From assembly GCF_030867145.1 (NCBI RefSeq), contig NC_134439.1:8221379-8285378 (forward strand): DNA of 64,000 bases. Reading direction: 5' to 3'. The translations under genes were made by a program, and so were the position numbers. This document shows positions 1-9,655 of this stretch, piece by piece. The stretch is from Opisthocomus hoazin. Lineage: Eukaryota; Chordata; Aves; Opisthocomiformes; Opisthocomidae. The notes below the pieces were generated by a model that saw nothing but the letters and a program-made list of their open reading frames with translations, was not told the origin of the DNA and searched no databases. Numbering within the stretch: position 1 is the first letter of the stretch; each line of letters opens with the position of its first letter.

Positions 1-475
1 TCTCCAAAAGCATTCCCAGGAAGCCCCGAGAACAGACAAGGAAGGAGCGTGGGCCTGTGTGGGGTGTTGACCGCCAACAGCACTAAGCACCCATCAGCTG
101 GTATCTTGATCCACTGTCCCAGTCCAATGAGGGGAGAACTGGAAGAGTAAGAGAGCAAAATGCCCTTGGGTCGACAACAAGACAGTCTAAGAGGGGAACG
201 GGAGGAAAGAGAAAAATCACGTGGTGCAAAGGCAATCACCCACCACCTCGTACCAGCAGAACAATGCCCAGCCGGCCTCTGAAGAACAACTGCTTTGGAA
301 AAAATACCCACAGTCTTTCAGTCAGCAATCACTGTGGTAACAACCACTGCACAGCCATCCCCAACAGCTCTCTCCCAGAAACACCCCTGAGAAACATCTC
401 TCTCCCTGGGCATCTTGGGAGAGCTTTTGCAGGCGAAAGGATGACACAGAGGTGCTCGATACGATGCAACGGAAC

Positions 476-481
476 TTTAAT
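476..481 (-). terminator. Keratin gene 1 poly(A) signal (ATTAAA)
   Basis: ATTAAA on the minus strand, about 415 bp past the stop codon and followed by a GT-rich stretch. It aligns with the signals of the other three keratin genes. Confidence 0.75.
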
Positions 482-891
482 AAGTCACAAGAGGGAAACA
501 AGGTTGTTCCGAATGGAGATCCCAGCGCAGGGAGAACCTGGAGCAGATGAGAGTCTGTGCCCCATGGCCACGGTGGAGATCCTGCCAGGTGTCCATCTGC
601 CAGCCCCACAGAGGGAGCAGAGGCAGAAGGTCTTCTCTAGGCTGGCTTTGTGGGGGCTAACAGCTCAGGGGGGCACAAGAGATCAAGGACGCAAGAGGTC
701 AAGCAGAGAGCAGAAGAGCTTGGGCCGTGCTATCTGAGAGCCCAGGCTGGCCCCATCCCTCTGCAAAGGGTGCTGGCTGGGGTTGCTCAGCACTCTGGAA
801 GCAACAACACCATGCTCTGTCTCCAGTCCGGTACCATCTGGAGACTCCTTGGGGGCCTTCCCCAGGGCCATCGCCAGCAGCTTTAGCTGCT

Positions 892-1197
892 TTAGCAGGG
901 GAGGCACCTCGTGCCGCAGTAGCGGCTGCCAAAGCCAGAGAGGTCAAAGCCCCCGGAGGAGATGGGCACTCCCTGAGAGCTGAGGATGCTGCCCACAGCA
1001 GCGGAGGTGGAGGATCCCACGGCGGTGTTCTGTGGGAAGGAGCTGAGGATGGGGCCAGGCAGGGTCACCACCACGGGGGAGGGCTGGATGACGATGGTGG
1101 AGTCCTGGCACTGCCTGACACAGGGCTCATTGCAGCTGTTGGCCAGCGGGGTCGGGCCGCAGGGCTGGCATGGCAGGCACGGGTTGTAGCAGGACAT
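892..1197 (-). CDS. Feather beta-keratin, gene 1 (101 aa)
   Basis: Corneous beta-protein of the feather type, the structural protein of barbs, barbules and rachis, polymerising into 3-nm filaments crosslinked by disulfides. The 101 residues show the family layout: Cys-rich N-terminus (Cys 3, 7, 10, 13, 22, 26, 30), the beta-sheet core at about 32-65 with [20 protein letters not shown], a Gly/Ser-rich tail and a C-terminus with Cys 94, 98, 101. It is slightly longer than the usual 97-98 aa because of an extra CLPCQ-type segment near residues 7-12. The start is the ATG giving MSCYN; the seven in-frame codons upstream are 5'UTR of exon 2, which begins at 1218. This copy has Ile35 and Asp85. The CDS lies wholly in exon 2. 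Its head-to-head partner is at 6414. Assignment to the family is certain; the individual family member is not. Confidence 0.96.
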   Translation of the reverse strand: MSCYNPCLPCQPCGPTPLANSCNEPCVRQCQDSTIVIQPSPVVVTLPGPILSSFPQNTAVGSSTSAAVGSILSSQGVPISSGGFDLSGFGSRYCGTRCLPC

Positions 1198-1509
1198 GTC
1201 TCGGGGCTGGAGGGGCACCTGCGAGAGAGGGGAGAGGAAGCAGAGCCCCTGCTGTGAAGGTGTGTGAGGAGCAGCCTGCTACTCCACCACAAATCATACA
1301 CTGGCGATGACAGTCAGGTGCACTGCAGAGATCCATGGGTTTCTCCTTCCCCTCTTCCCAACAGACCGCCTAGGTCCCCACCTAGCCCATAGCTCAGCAT
1401 GCACCGCAGACAAGCCACAAACACTCTCCATGCTGCACCTTCTGATCGCTTCCCTCTCCCATGGCAAGCAGCTGTAACACCCAGCACAGGACAGGTATAT
1501 GCTCAGAAA

Positions 1510-1538
1510 TCCCAGAGGAGGAGGAGGAGGAGGAGGAC
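1510..1538 (+). repeat. (GGA)n microsatellite in keratin gene 1 intron
   Basis: Short GGA array just inside the 5' end of the intron of gene 1 (CCT on the coding strand, forming a pyrimidine tract). The unit-2 copy at 9424-9457 is longer, so the array has changed length since the duplication. Confidence 0.8.
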
Positions 1539-1615
1539 AAAGGGCTTCAAACTCACCTTGTTCCCAACAGGTGGAGGTGAGAGAAATGGGTGAGAGAGTG
1601 AGGAGAACGGCCTGC

Positions 1616-1735
1616 ATTTATACTGCTCCTGCACCGCCCCAGGCCCACAGTCACTGCATGCGGGCAGTAATTTTCCAGCAGACTCACCGCCAAAGCAAAA
1701 TATCCTACCTAATGGCACAGGTTGTCTTTTGGTTG
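1616..1735 (-). promoter_or_regulatory. Keratin gene 1 promoter with TATA box
   Basis: TATAAAT on the minus strand at 1616-1622, about 60 bp upstream of the exon-1 donor (CAAG/GTGAGT, exon end 1557). The 120 bp upstream are conserved in all four keratin genes, including a GGGGCGGTG GC-box and a block reading CCATTAGGTAGGATATTTTG. The first exon (about 1557-1590) is noncoding and the intron spans 1219-1556, as usual for feather keratins. Confidence 0.85.
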
Positions 1736-2559
1736 CCATCAACACTGCCATTTCATTTCCTCATTTCTGACATGCCTGGTCTGACAGGCAGGCTCCTTTC
1801 ATGTGCTGGGATGAGACGCTCAAGGATATCCCGTGCAGGACTGTGTCAGTTTGGGCAGAAGATGCCTCCTAGGTGGTTGAGGGGTCCCGTGAATGCAGGG
1901 GATGTTGCCTTGGGGAAGTGAAGTGTGATTGTTTGCAACTCCCTTGACAGCACGAGGCTCAGCCCTGCCCCATGCTGCACACATCAGCAGAGTACCCAAA
2001 GGCTCCTCTTCTTAATGACGTGCCACATGCTTGTCTCTCCTTCCGCTCTCTCAGCTTGCTCCAACAGTCACTGGCCATTGCATCCCTGGGCAGCCAGGCT
2101 CTGCATCTTAATGGTGCCTCCTCAGGTGTCTTCCTCTTGATGCCCTTTGCTCTAGGGAGAACCATTGCCAGGCTCTCTGCCTATGCACGGTTGGAGTTAG
2201 AAAAGCCAAAGCCCTCCTGGCATTCAATCAGACAAACCATATGCAGGTCAAGAAGAAGGTCTCCTTCCAGCTATGTTGGAGCAAAACCAAGGCTTGCTCA
2301 AAGGCAAGCCCAGCAGTGAACGGGGCAGCTTCACTGAGGACAGGGGACACTAGAAAGGTGGAGGCGCTCAAAGGGCCCGTGGCCTTGGCCTTTCCTTGAC
2401 GGATTTATTGTAAAGAATTTGGGCTCCTGACATTCCTCGGTACATTGGGAGCAAGGAAGACTTACCCACAGCAGAGGAGGGTCAGGTGTGGGAACAGTTC
2501 AACAGATTGCACAGACTGGACTGCACGCAACCTCCTGGTTTGCCCCCAAGGGAGTTGGT

Positions 2560-3890
2560 TGGTGTCACTGCAAGGCTGCTCTCAACTCACTTTGAAAGTC
2601 CCAGCAGTCAGGGAATGCATCTGAGGACTGGAAGAAAGCCAGTGGTCCTCCTGACTTGAAGAAGGGCATGAAGTAAGAGCCAGGCAGGGAACGACAGGCC
2701 AGTCAGATGCACCTTGATGTCTCCAAAGGTGATGCAACCAATCATCCTGGAAGCCACTTCACAAGGTGAAAGGACAAGAAGGTGATGGTGAGTGGTCAGC
2801 ACGGATTTACGGAGGGGAAAGCAGGCATGCCCAGCCTCAGGGCCTTCTTTGATAATGTGCCTGGCTCCAGCGGGTGAGGGAAGTGCAGCTAATGTTGTTA
2901 ATCTCATCTAAGCAAGGCCTACGATGCTGTCTCCAGGAACAATTCTGACAGACCAACTGACAAAATACAAGCTGTGGAAGAGGGCAGTGCAGGGCATTGA
3001 AATCTGGCATGGCTGCTGGTCTGCAAAGGTTAGGGTGAGCTGCACAAAGCCCAGGGAGAGGCCGCTCCCTCCTCGTGCCCCGTAGGGGTCCACACTGGGG
3101 CCAATCTTCTTTCAGCCCTTTATGCAATATTCTTTCAGCCCTTTATGCAAAGTCCTGCTGTGGGGGACAAAGAACCTCCTGCACCACTACGGGCTGCGGC
3201 TGAGGGGCTGCAAACCAGCATTGCAGCAGAGGACGGGAGTCCTGGACGACTCCACGAGGCAGCCCACGCCCACGCAGAAATGGCATCGGACAGCAGCCTG
3301 GGCTGCCTTAGGAAGATCATTGCTATGACGTTGCCAAAGGTGATCCCTCTTCTTGGCTCAGCGCTGCTGAGACCACAATCGCTGTCCACTCTGTGGCTCC
3401 CCAGTACAAGACAGGTACAGCCATACTGGCATGCGTCGAGCGAGGGACCACGAAGCCCATGAAGAGGCTGGAGACCTGAGGGAGGAGGAGCTGCGAGGGG
3501 TAGGATTGTTCAGCTGGGAGGCAAGAAAGCCCCGCGGCACGCCTCTTAGCAATGGGTAAAAGAGCTGATGGGAGAAAGTCAAGAAGACAGAGCCACACTC
3601 TCCTGAGACCTATCCAGTGAAGGGACAAGAGGTAATGGGCACGCGTTGAAAGATGGGAAATTCCACAGAAACATAAGGAAAGACTTTGTTAGTGTGAGGG
3701 TGGTCAAGCACCAGCTAGGGTCGCCCGCACAGGTTGTGGATCCTCTGTCCTTGTAGGTATTGAGAGCTTCACAAGACTTGATCCTGAGCATCCTCCAAAG
3801 GCTGACCGTGCTTTGAGTAGGGGCGGTCGGATGAGATGAGCTCCAGAGGTCCCTTCCGTCCTCAAGGATCCTGTGATTCTGCCACGGCTA
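2560..3890 (+). mobile_element. CR1 LINE fragment with RT region and 3' end, unit 1
   Basis: Decayed CR1 retroposon. Between about 2680 and 2880 the nucleotide sequence follows the CR1 ORF2 reverse-transcriptase segment (the NYRPVSLT...HGFTKGKSC-type region). At 3650-3884 it follows the CR1 3' end, with the AACATAAGGAAAGACTTTG-like motif, CTCCAGAGGTCCCTTCC and a terminal TGTGATTCTG. The reading frame is heavily broken. A 21-bp direct repeat (3107-3127 and 3130-3150) is a small local duplication inside it. It sits between the two divergent keratin promoters. Confidence 0.8.
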
Positions 3891-4179
3891 AAAGATGGGT
3901 GCTGCGCAGCTGCCCCTGAGAAGGAAGAACTGGTTGGCGACACTGGAATGAAAGACAGCCTTGGAGATCTCACCTGAGAAACACTGGAATTCAAGGCTTG
4001 ATGGGACAAAGGAAAGCGAGTAGCAGAGTAGAGCACCCAGGATTCAGGCATGCCGACTTTGTCCTAGTCAGGCAGCTGGTAGGTAGGACGACGTGGAGGC
4101 ACCCGTGGAGCACACAGGAGCTCAGAAAAGCTGGCAGTCCCTTAGGCGCCTCATGGTCCAAGAGCAAGAAGTGTCCAGC

Positions 4180-4830
4180 CCAATACTCAGGAAGACAAAC
4201 AGATGTCTCAGCAGATCAGCTTTGGCTAAGCGGGGTACTCAAGGCAGAGCACCATCGTCAGAAGGCAGCATCCTGGAGGTAAAGGAGGGATGAGCTGCAA
4301 AGGAGGCATTAGGAAAGAATTCCTAAGCATGACGAGATGAGGGGCTTGAAGAGCAACAGGCAAGAAGCATCAAGAGCAAGATCGACTCCTACAAGGCTAG
4401 CTAAAGCCTGATGGAGGAAAATAACCCCCCACTGCTGACCGGGGCGGCTCGTTTCCTGAAGACTGGCCAGAGAGCAGGCAGAGGGGAGTCAACGCCTGCT
4501 TTCTCTCAGTCTTCACCTACAAGGACTCGCAGGCTGCTGTGCCCTCTGAAATACTTGAAGGATGGAGGGGGAGCCCTCCTGGCACTGGGTGGGCATCAAA
4601 TCTAGCATTGCCTCAGAAAAGCAGACCCATCGAAGCCAGCTGATGAGCGCCAGGGCAGGGCTGCTGTAAAGGGAGGCCTAGACCGGTTGAAGGACTGGGC
4701 CCACATGAGTCTCACGGCATTCGGCAAGGTGACAAATGGCAAGTCCTGACCCAGAAAGGATGAATCTCATGCATCAATATGGACTGAAGACCAAACTACG
4801 CTACAGTCTTAGAGTCCTCAAACCATGCCG
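4180..4830 (+). mobile_element. CR1 LINE internal fragment, unit 1
   Basis: Second decayed CR1 piece in the keratin spacer. 4400-4600 resembles the ORF2 linker before the RT domain, and 4670-4800 resembles the later ORF2 segment containing a CATGCATCAATATGGACTG-type block. It has no 3' end. Whether it belongs to the same insertion as 2560-3890 cannot be told. The remaining spacer, 4830-5500, shows nothing recognisable. Confidence 0.6.
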
Positions 4831-5859
4831 CACCACGTGCCTGAGGATGGATGCTCAGGGAGGGGATGTGCTCAGAAGGGCCCTGGGTACAAAAGCAGCT
4901 CTCAGACTACATCAAAGAGGTGAAGCACTTCCCCACCCTGCAGGCATGGAGGTAGCCGGGACACGGGCCAGGAGGGCAAGGGAATGCCTTCAGTAGGCAA
5001 GCTTCCTGGGATAGACTCTCCCTACCCATGGCGAGTCACACTCTCATTTTGGATTGGCCGTCTCTCAGCCTTTTGGTGTGATGCCAAGCTAGGCGTGCAT
5101 GCTGTGTGCCGGTCCATGTCCCACGCAGGGCTCGGTTCCCCTACGGCCAGGGCAATTCAACCCCTGCACCGGGCAAGCCATTTACAAGCCCTGGGCTGCA
5201 ACCAAGTACGCAGCTCCAGGCAGACCCAGCGGCCATTACCCTCAGCCTGACCTTCTTGCCAGCACTCCCACAGCTTAGGGGTGGTCACAGCATGGTCAGC
5301 GTGTATTGGAAAAGTGGCCAGGCCTGTGGGTGTCATGCAGGTCAGGGTCCAAAGCGCACAGCCAAAGTGCCTGGTGGTGGCAGGACGGCGGGAGGAACAA
5401 GATGCTGTGCCAAGCCCCAGAACACCCCTCTGGAAATTGGAGGCGAGGGACCCGGCTCCACAGCGCTTGTTGAAGAATCAGGGCTTTGGGAATGACAATG
5501 CTCTTCTTCCACAAGCCTGCTGACAGCACTGGTTTTGGACCCTCAGGGATTGCCGCAAGAGGGGACAAATTTGCAGAAGAAACCAGAAAACGTCTCCAGC
5601 AAAGAGAAGCTTTCCTTGGGCGAAGGCATCTGAAACCAGTAGCGCAACCCACCTGCCTATAGAGGCGATGATCAGTGACTGCTGGAGCAAGAAGGGAGGT
5701 AGGCAGAGAGGTAGAAGGTTGGGGCATGTCCTCAGGCACAGAAGTCTCTGGCCAAGCAGGAGAGAAATCTTGGGCCTCTCATCCCAATACTTCAGAAGAG
5801 CCTCTGTCACCTAATGGTCATGTCAGACATGAGGAAATGTAATGACAGTCTTGATGAAA

Positions 5860-5977
5860 AGCAAAACACAACCTGTGCCATTAGGTAGGATATTTTGCTT
5901 TGGAGGTGAGTCTGTTGCAAAATTACTGCCTCCATGCAGTGACTGTGGGCCTGGGGCGGTGCAGGAGCAGTATAAAT
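5860..5977 (+). promoter_or_regulatory. Keratin gene 2 promoter with TATA box
   Basis: TATAAAT at 5971-5977, preceded by the same GC-box and CCATTAGGTAGGATATTTTG block as the other keratin genes. The noncoding first exon starts about 30 bp downstream and ends at 6037. Confidence 0.85.
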
Positions 5978-6413
5978 GCGGGCCGTTCTCCTCACTCTCT
6001 CTTCCACTCCTCTTGCCTCCATCTCCTTGGGAACCAGGTGAGCTTGGAGCCGTTTCTCCTCCTCCTTGTCCTGCTCCTCAGGGATTTCTATAACAGACCG
6101 TGTCTTAGGCAGGGTCATGGGGCTGCTTACCGTGGGAGAGGGAAGGAGAGAGGTGGTGTGCAATGGAGAGAGGCAGGGGTTTCATTGAGGTGAGTGATGG
6201 GCTAGGCGGGGACCTCCCTCAGCTTGCTTGTTCTTGGCAGCACTCCTTTGGGATGAGGGGAAGGAGAAACCCGTAGGCCTACAGTTCCCCTGCCTCTTGT
6301 CTCCAGCTCATGCCTTGTCTCCCTTATGATGTGGTGACAGCCTGCTCCTCACACACCCCTCCGGCTCTGCTTCCCCCTGCCCTCTCTCGCAGGTGCCCCT
6401 CCAGCCCCGAGAC

Positions 6414-6719
6414 ATGTCCTGCTACAACCCGTGCCTGCCATGCCAGCCCTGCGGCCCGACCCCGCTGGCCAACAGCTGCAATGAGCCCTGTGTCAGGCAG
6501 TGCCAGGACTCCACCGTCGTCATCCAGCCCTCCCCTGTGGTGGTGACCCTGCCCGGCCCCATCCTCAGCTCCTTCCCACAGAACACCGCCGTGGGATCCT
6601 CCACCTCCGCCGCTGTTGGCAGCATCCTCAGCTCTCAGGGAGTGCCCATCTCCTCCGGGGGCTTTGACCTCTCCGGCTTTGGCAGCCGCTACTGCGGCAC
6701 GAGGTGCCTCCCCTGCTAA
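6414..6719 (+). CDS. Feather beta-keratin, gene 2 (101 aa)
   Basis: Feather-type beta-keratin, 101 aa, with the ten Cys, beta-sheet core and Gly/Ser-rich tail described for the minus-strand partner. It has Val35 and Asp85. Exon 1 (about 6000-6037) is noncoding. Intron 6038-6392 has a GTGAGC donor and a CTCTCTCGCAG acceptor. Exon 2 begins at 6393, 21 bp before the ATG. The promoter has TATAAAT at 5971. Its 3'UTR is unusual: only about 60 bp separate the stop codon from the ATTAAA signal, against about 420 bp in the other three genes, so some 350 bp of the ancestral 3'UTR are missing. The coding region is intact. Confidence 0.96.
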   Translation: MSCYNPCLPCQPCGPTPLANSCNEPCVRQCQDSTVVIQPSPVVVTLPGPILSSFPQNTAVGSSTSAAVGSILSSQGVPISSGGFDLSGFGSRYCGTRCLPC

Positions 6720-6777
6720 AGCTGCTGCCTGCACTGAGGCCTCCCCTCGGATCGACCTCCTCTCCCTCCCTTGACTC

Positions 6778-6783
6778 ATTAAA
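6778..6783 (+). terminator. Keratin gene 2 poly(A) signal (ATTAAA)
   Basis: ATTAAA only about 60 bp after the stop codon. The context (GACTCATTAAA followed by TTCTGATGCATC) is homologous to the signal region of the other keratin genes, so the shortening is an internal deletion of the 3'UTR and not a new signal. Confidence 0.75.
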
Positions 6784-7084
6784 ATTCTGATGCATCCGAG
6801 CCTGCGCCTCTGTGTCATTCTTTCTCCTGCACAAGCTCTCCCAAGATGCCCACGCAGACACATGGTGCTCAGGGCAGGTTTTTTGCAAGGGGATTTTTCG
6901 GCATGGTTTTGCACTGACTGTTAACACAGGCCTTGCATCGAGTATGTTTAGTCACGCATCGAGTGACCCTCTGCTTGCAACATTTTTTCTGCCTGTTTTT
7001 TGTCAGGATAGGATTATCCAATGTGATTCAGTGACTACCATCCACTTTGTCGCGCACACCTTTTCTTATTCCTCATCAAGCTGT

Positions 7085-7468
7085 TTCCCAGGGATTCTTT
7101 AGTCTGGAGAAGAGGAGGCTGAGGGGAGACCTTATCGCTCTCTACAGCTACCGGAAAGGCCGTTGTAGTGAGGCAAGTGTTGGTCTCCTCTCCCAGGTAA
7201 CTAGCAATAGAACAAGAGCAATTGGCCTCAAGTTGCCTCAGGGAAGTTTAGACTGCATATTAGGAAAAATTTCTCTACTGAAAGAGTGGTCAGGCATTGG
7301 AACAGGCTGCCCAGGGAAGTGGCGGAGTCCCCATCCCTGGACGTGTTCAGAAACCGTGTGGATATGGCTCTTCAGGACACGGTTCAGCAGGCACGGTGAC
7401 GTTGCTTTGACAGTTGGACTTGATGATCTTAGAGGTCTTTTCCAGCCTTAATGATTCTACGATTAAGC
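7085..7468 (+). mobile_element. CR1 LINE 3'-end fragment
   Basis: Begins with the ORF2 C-terminal block (TCTGGAGAAGAGGAGGCTG) and runs through GGAACAGGCTGCCCAGGGAA to the 3' end with CTTAATGATTCTACGATT. It lies in the 1.2 kb between the keratin units, in the part not shared with the flank of unit 2, so either it inserted after the duplication or its counterpart was lost. Confidence 0.9.
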
Positions 7469-7471
7469 TCA

Positions 7472-7590
7472 ATAACACAGTGGGATCATCACTCCCCTCG
7501 ATGTCCTGACTACGCTCCTGCTCATATAGCCCAGGACGCTGATGAAAGTACTTGGTGTCCAGGAACACTGCTGGCACTTGCACCTGTTTT
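7472..7590 (-). mobile_element. CR1 LINE ORF2 fragment, minus strand
   Basis: Complement of the CR1 ORF2 segment that normally precedes the [12 protein letters not shown]-type block (compare the intact plus-strand copy at 21040-21180). It directly abuts the end of the plus-strand CR1 at 7468. 7590-7906 shows nothing further recognisable. Confidence 0.55.
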
Positions 7591-8381
7591 GACAGCATTA
7601 CCACACCAGTGCCTTTTCCTGGTGCTGCTTTTGGACTGCTGCTTCCCACGGGCTGAAGGATGTGTGGGGACAAAGAGCTGGACGCTACTAAGCCAGCTGT
7701 CATTCGGGGCTCTGGGAGGACATGTGTCATCTTGCCCAGCTGTGTCCTGCAGCAGAGCAGAGGCTCCGCTTTGTCGCCTGCAAGACTTTCTGCAGCCTTT
7801 GCTGCTGCTCACCACGCTGCTTTGGAGAGCTCCTGGACAGCCTTTGAGACACTCAGCCTACACTCCCTGTCTCGCTTTCAGCCCTAAGTCTCTTCCCGCC
7901 TCCGTGTCTCCAAAAGCATTCCCAGGAAGCCCCGAGAACAGACAAGGAAGGAGCGTGGGCCTGTGTGGGGTGTTGACCGCCAACAGCACTAAGCACCCAT
8001 CAGCTGGTATCTTGATCCACTGTCCCAGTCCAATGACGGGAGAACTGGAAGAGTAAGAGAGCAAAATGCCCTTGGGTCGACAACAAGACAGTCTAAGAGG
8101 GGAACGGGAGGAAAGAGAAAAACCACGTGGTGCAAAGGCAATCACCCACAACCTCGTACCAGCAGAACAATGCCCAGCCGGCCTCTGAAGAACAACTGCT
8201 TTGGAAAGAATACCCACAGTCTTTCAGTCAGCAATCACTGTGGTAACAACCACTGCACAGCCATCCCCAACAGCTCTCTCCCAGAAACACCCCTGAGAAA
8301 CATCTCTCTCCCTGGGCATCTTGGGAGAGCTTTTGCAGGCGAAAGGATGACACAGAGGTGCTCGATACAATGCAACGGAAC

Positions 8382-8387
8382 TTTAAT
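8382..8387 (-). terminator. Keratin gene 3 poly(A) signal (ATTAAA)
   Basis: Exact positional counterpart of the signal at 476-481, about 410 bp past the gene 3 stop codon. Confidence 0.75.
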
Positions 8388-8797
8388 AAGTCACAAGAGG
8401 GAAACAAGGTTGCTCCGAATGGAGATCCCAGAGCAGGGAGACCCTGGAGCAGACGAGAGTCTGTGCCCCATGGCCACAGTGGAGATCCTGCCAGGTGTCC
8501 ATCTGCCTGCCCCACAGAGGGAGCAGAGGCAGAAGGTCTTCTCTAGGCTGGCTTTGTGGGGGCTAACAGCTCGGGGGGGCACAAGAGATCAAGGACGCAA
8601 GAGGTCAAGCAGAGAGTAGAAGAGCTTGGGCCGTGCTATCTGAGAGCCCAGGCTGGCCCCATCCCTCTGCAAAGGGTGCTGGCTGGGGTTGCTCAGCCCT
8701 CTGGAAGCAACAACACCATGCTCTGTCTCCAGTCTGGTACCATCTGGAGACTCCTTGGGGGCCTTCCCCAGGGCCATCGCCAGCAGCTTTAGCTGCT

Positions 8798-9103
8798 TTA
8801 GCAGGGGAGGCACCTCGTGCCGCAGTAGCGGCTGCCAAAGCCGGAGAGGCCAAAGCCCCCGGAGGAGATGGGCACTCCCTGAGAGCTGAGGATGCTGCCA
8901 ACAGCAGCGGAGGTGGAGGATCCCACGGCGGTGTTCTGTGGGAAGGAGCTGAGGATGGGGCCAGGCAGGGTCACCACCACGGGGGAGGGCTGGATGACGA
9001 CGGTGGAGTCCTGGCACTGCCTGACACAGGGCTCATTGCAGCTGTTGGCCAGCGGGGTCGGGCCGCAGGGCTGGCATGGCAGGCACGGGTTGTAGCAGGA
9101 CAT
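8798..9103 (-). CDS. Feather beta-keratin, gene 3 (101 aa)
   Basis: Unit-2 counterpart of the minus-strand gene at 892-1197. It is a feather beta-keratin of 101 aa with Val35 and Gly85, predicted to be identical in protein sequence to gene 4. The 5'UTR part of exon 2 contains an in-frame stop just upstream of the ATG. The homologous frame in genes 1, 2 and 4 is open there, which confirms that MSCYN is the true start in all four. Exon 2 acceptor, 5' noncoding exon, TATA box and ATTAAA signal are all conserved. Nothing in the coding sequence suggests decay. Confidence 0.96.
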   Translation of the reverse strand: MSCYNPCLPCQPCGPTPLANSCNEPCVRQCQDSTVVIQPSPVVVTLPGPILSSFPQNTAVGSSTSAAVGSILSSQGVPISSGGFGLSGFGSRYCGTRCLPC

Positions 9104-9423
9104 GTCTCAGGGCTGGAGGGGCACCTGCGAGAGAGGGCAGGGGGAAGCAGAGCCGGAGGGGTGCGTGAGGAGCAGCCTGCCACTCCACCACAAGGGAGCC
9201 AAACCACACACAGGTGATGACAGTCAGATGCACTGCAGAGAGGTCCATGGGTTTCTCCTTCCCCTCTTCCCAACTGAACCATAGGTCCCCACCTAGCCCA
9301 TAGCTCAGCACGCACCGCAGACAAGCCACAAACACTCTCCATGCTGCACCTTCTGATCGCTTCCCTCTCCCATGGCAAGCAGCTGTAACACCCAGCACAG
9401 GACAGGTATGTGCTCAGAAATCC

Positions 9424-9457
9424 CAGAGGAGGAGGAGGAGGAGGAGGAGGAGGAGGA
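9424..9457 (+). repeat. (GGA)n microsatellite in keratin gene 3 intron
   Basis: Expanded counterpart of the array at 1510-1538, with a few extra GGA units. It contributes to the offset change between the two duplication units. Confidence 0.8.
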
Positions 9458-9535
9458 CAAAGGGCTTCAAACTCACCTTGTTCCCAACAGGTGGAGGTGA
9501 GAGAAATGGGTGAGAGAGTGAGGAGAACGGCCTGC

Positions 9536-9655
9536 ATTTATACTGCTCCTGCACCGCCCCAGGCCCACAGTCACTGCATGCGGGCAGTAATTTTCCAGCA
9601 GACTCACCGCCAAAGCAAAATATCCTACCTAATGGCACAGGTTGTCTTTTGGTTG
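9536..9655 (-). promoter_or_regulatory. Keratin gene 3 promoter with TATA box
   Basis: TATAAAT on the minus strand at 9536-9542. The whole upstream module is the same as in gene 1. A donor CAAG/GTGAGT follows near 9477. Confidence 0.85.

Larger units (their letters stand above)
1..6719. repeat. Tandem duplication, unit 1 (keratin pair)
   Basis: This is the first copy of a large tandem duplication. Position 1 matches 7907 and the match runs to 6719 (= 14620). The offset is 7906 at the left, 7920 in the middle and 7901 at the right, because of a few small indels: intron 1 of the minus keratin (including the GGA repeat) and about 19 bp near 5365 present here but absent from unit 2. The copies differ only at scattered single bases by eye, so the duplication is recent or homogenised. 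The unit contains a minus-strand keratin, a CR1-rich spacer and a plus-strand keratin. The left end lies beyond the window, so further units may exist. Confidence 0.93.

Noticed and set aside
892-1218. Seven-residue N-terminal extension of the keratins (frame open upstream of MSCYN)
   Set aside because: The extension lies between the exon 2 acceptor and the ATG, begins with GTG, and is interrupted by a stop in gene 3, so it is 5'UTR.
727-1257. Long Gly-rich open frame antisense to keratin gene 1 (and its counterparts at 6324, 8633 and 14252)
   Set aside because: It is a mirror of the strongly biased keratin codons. It has no promoter, splice support or family signature.
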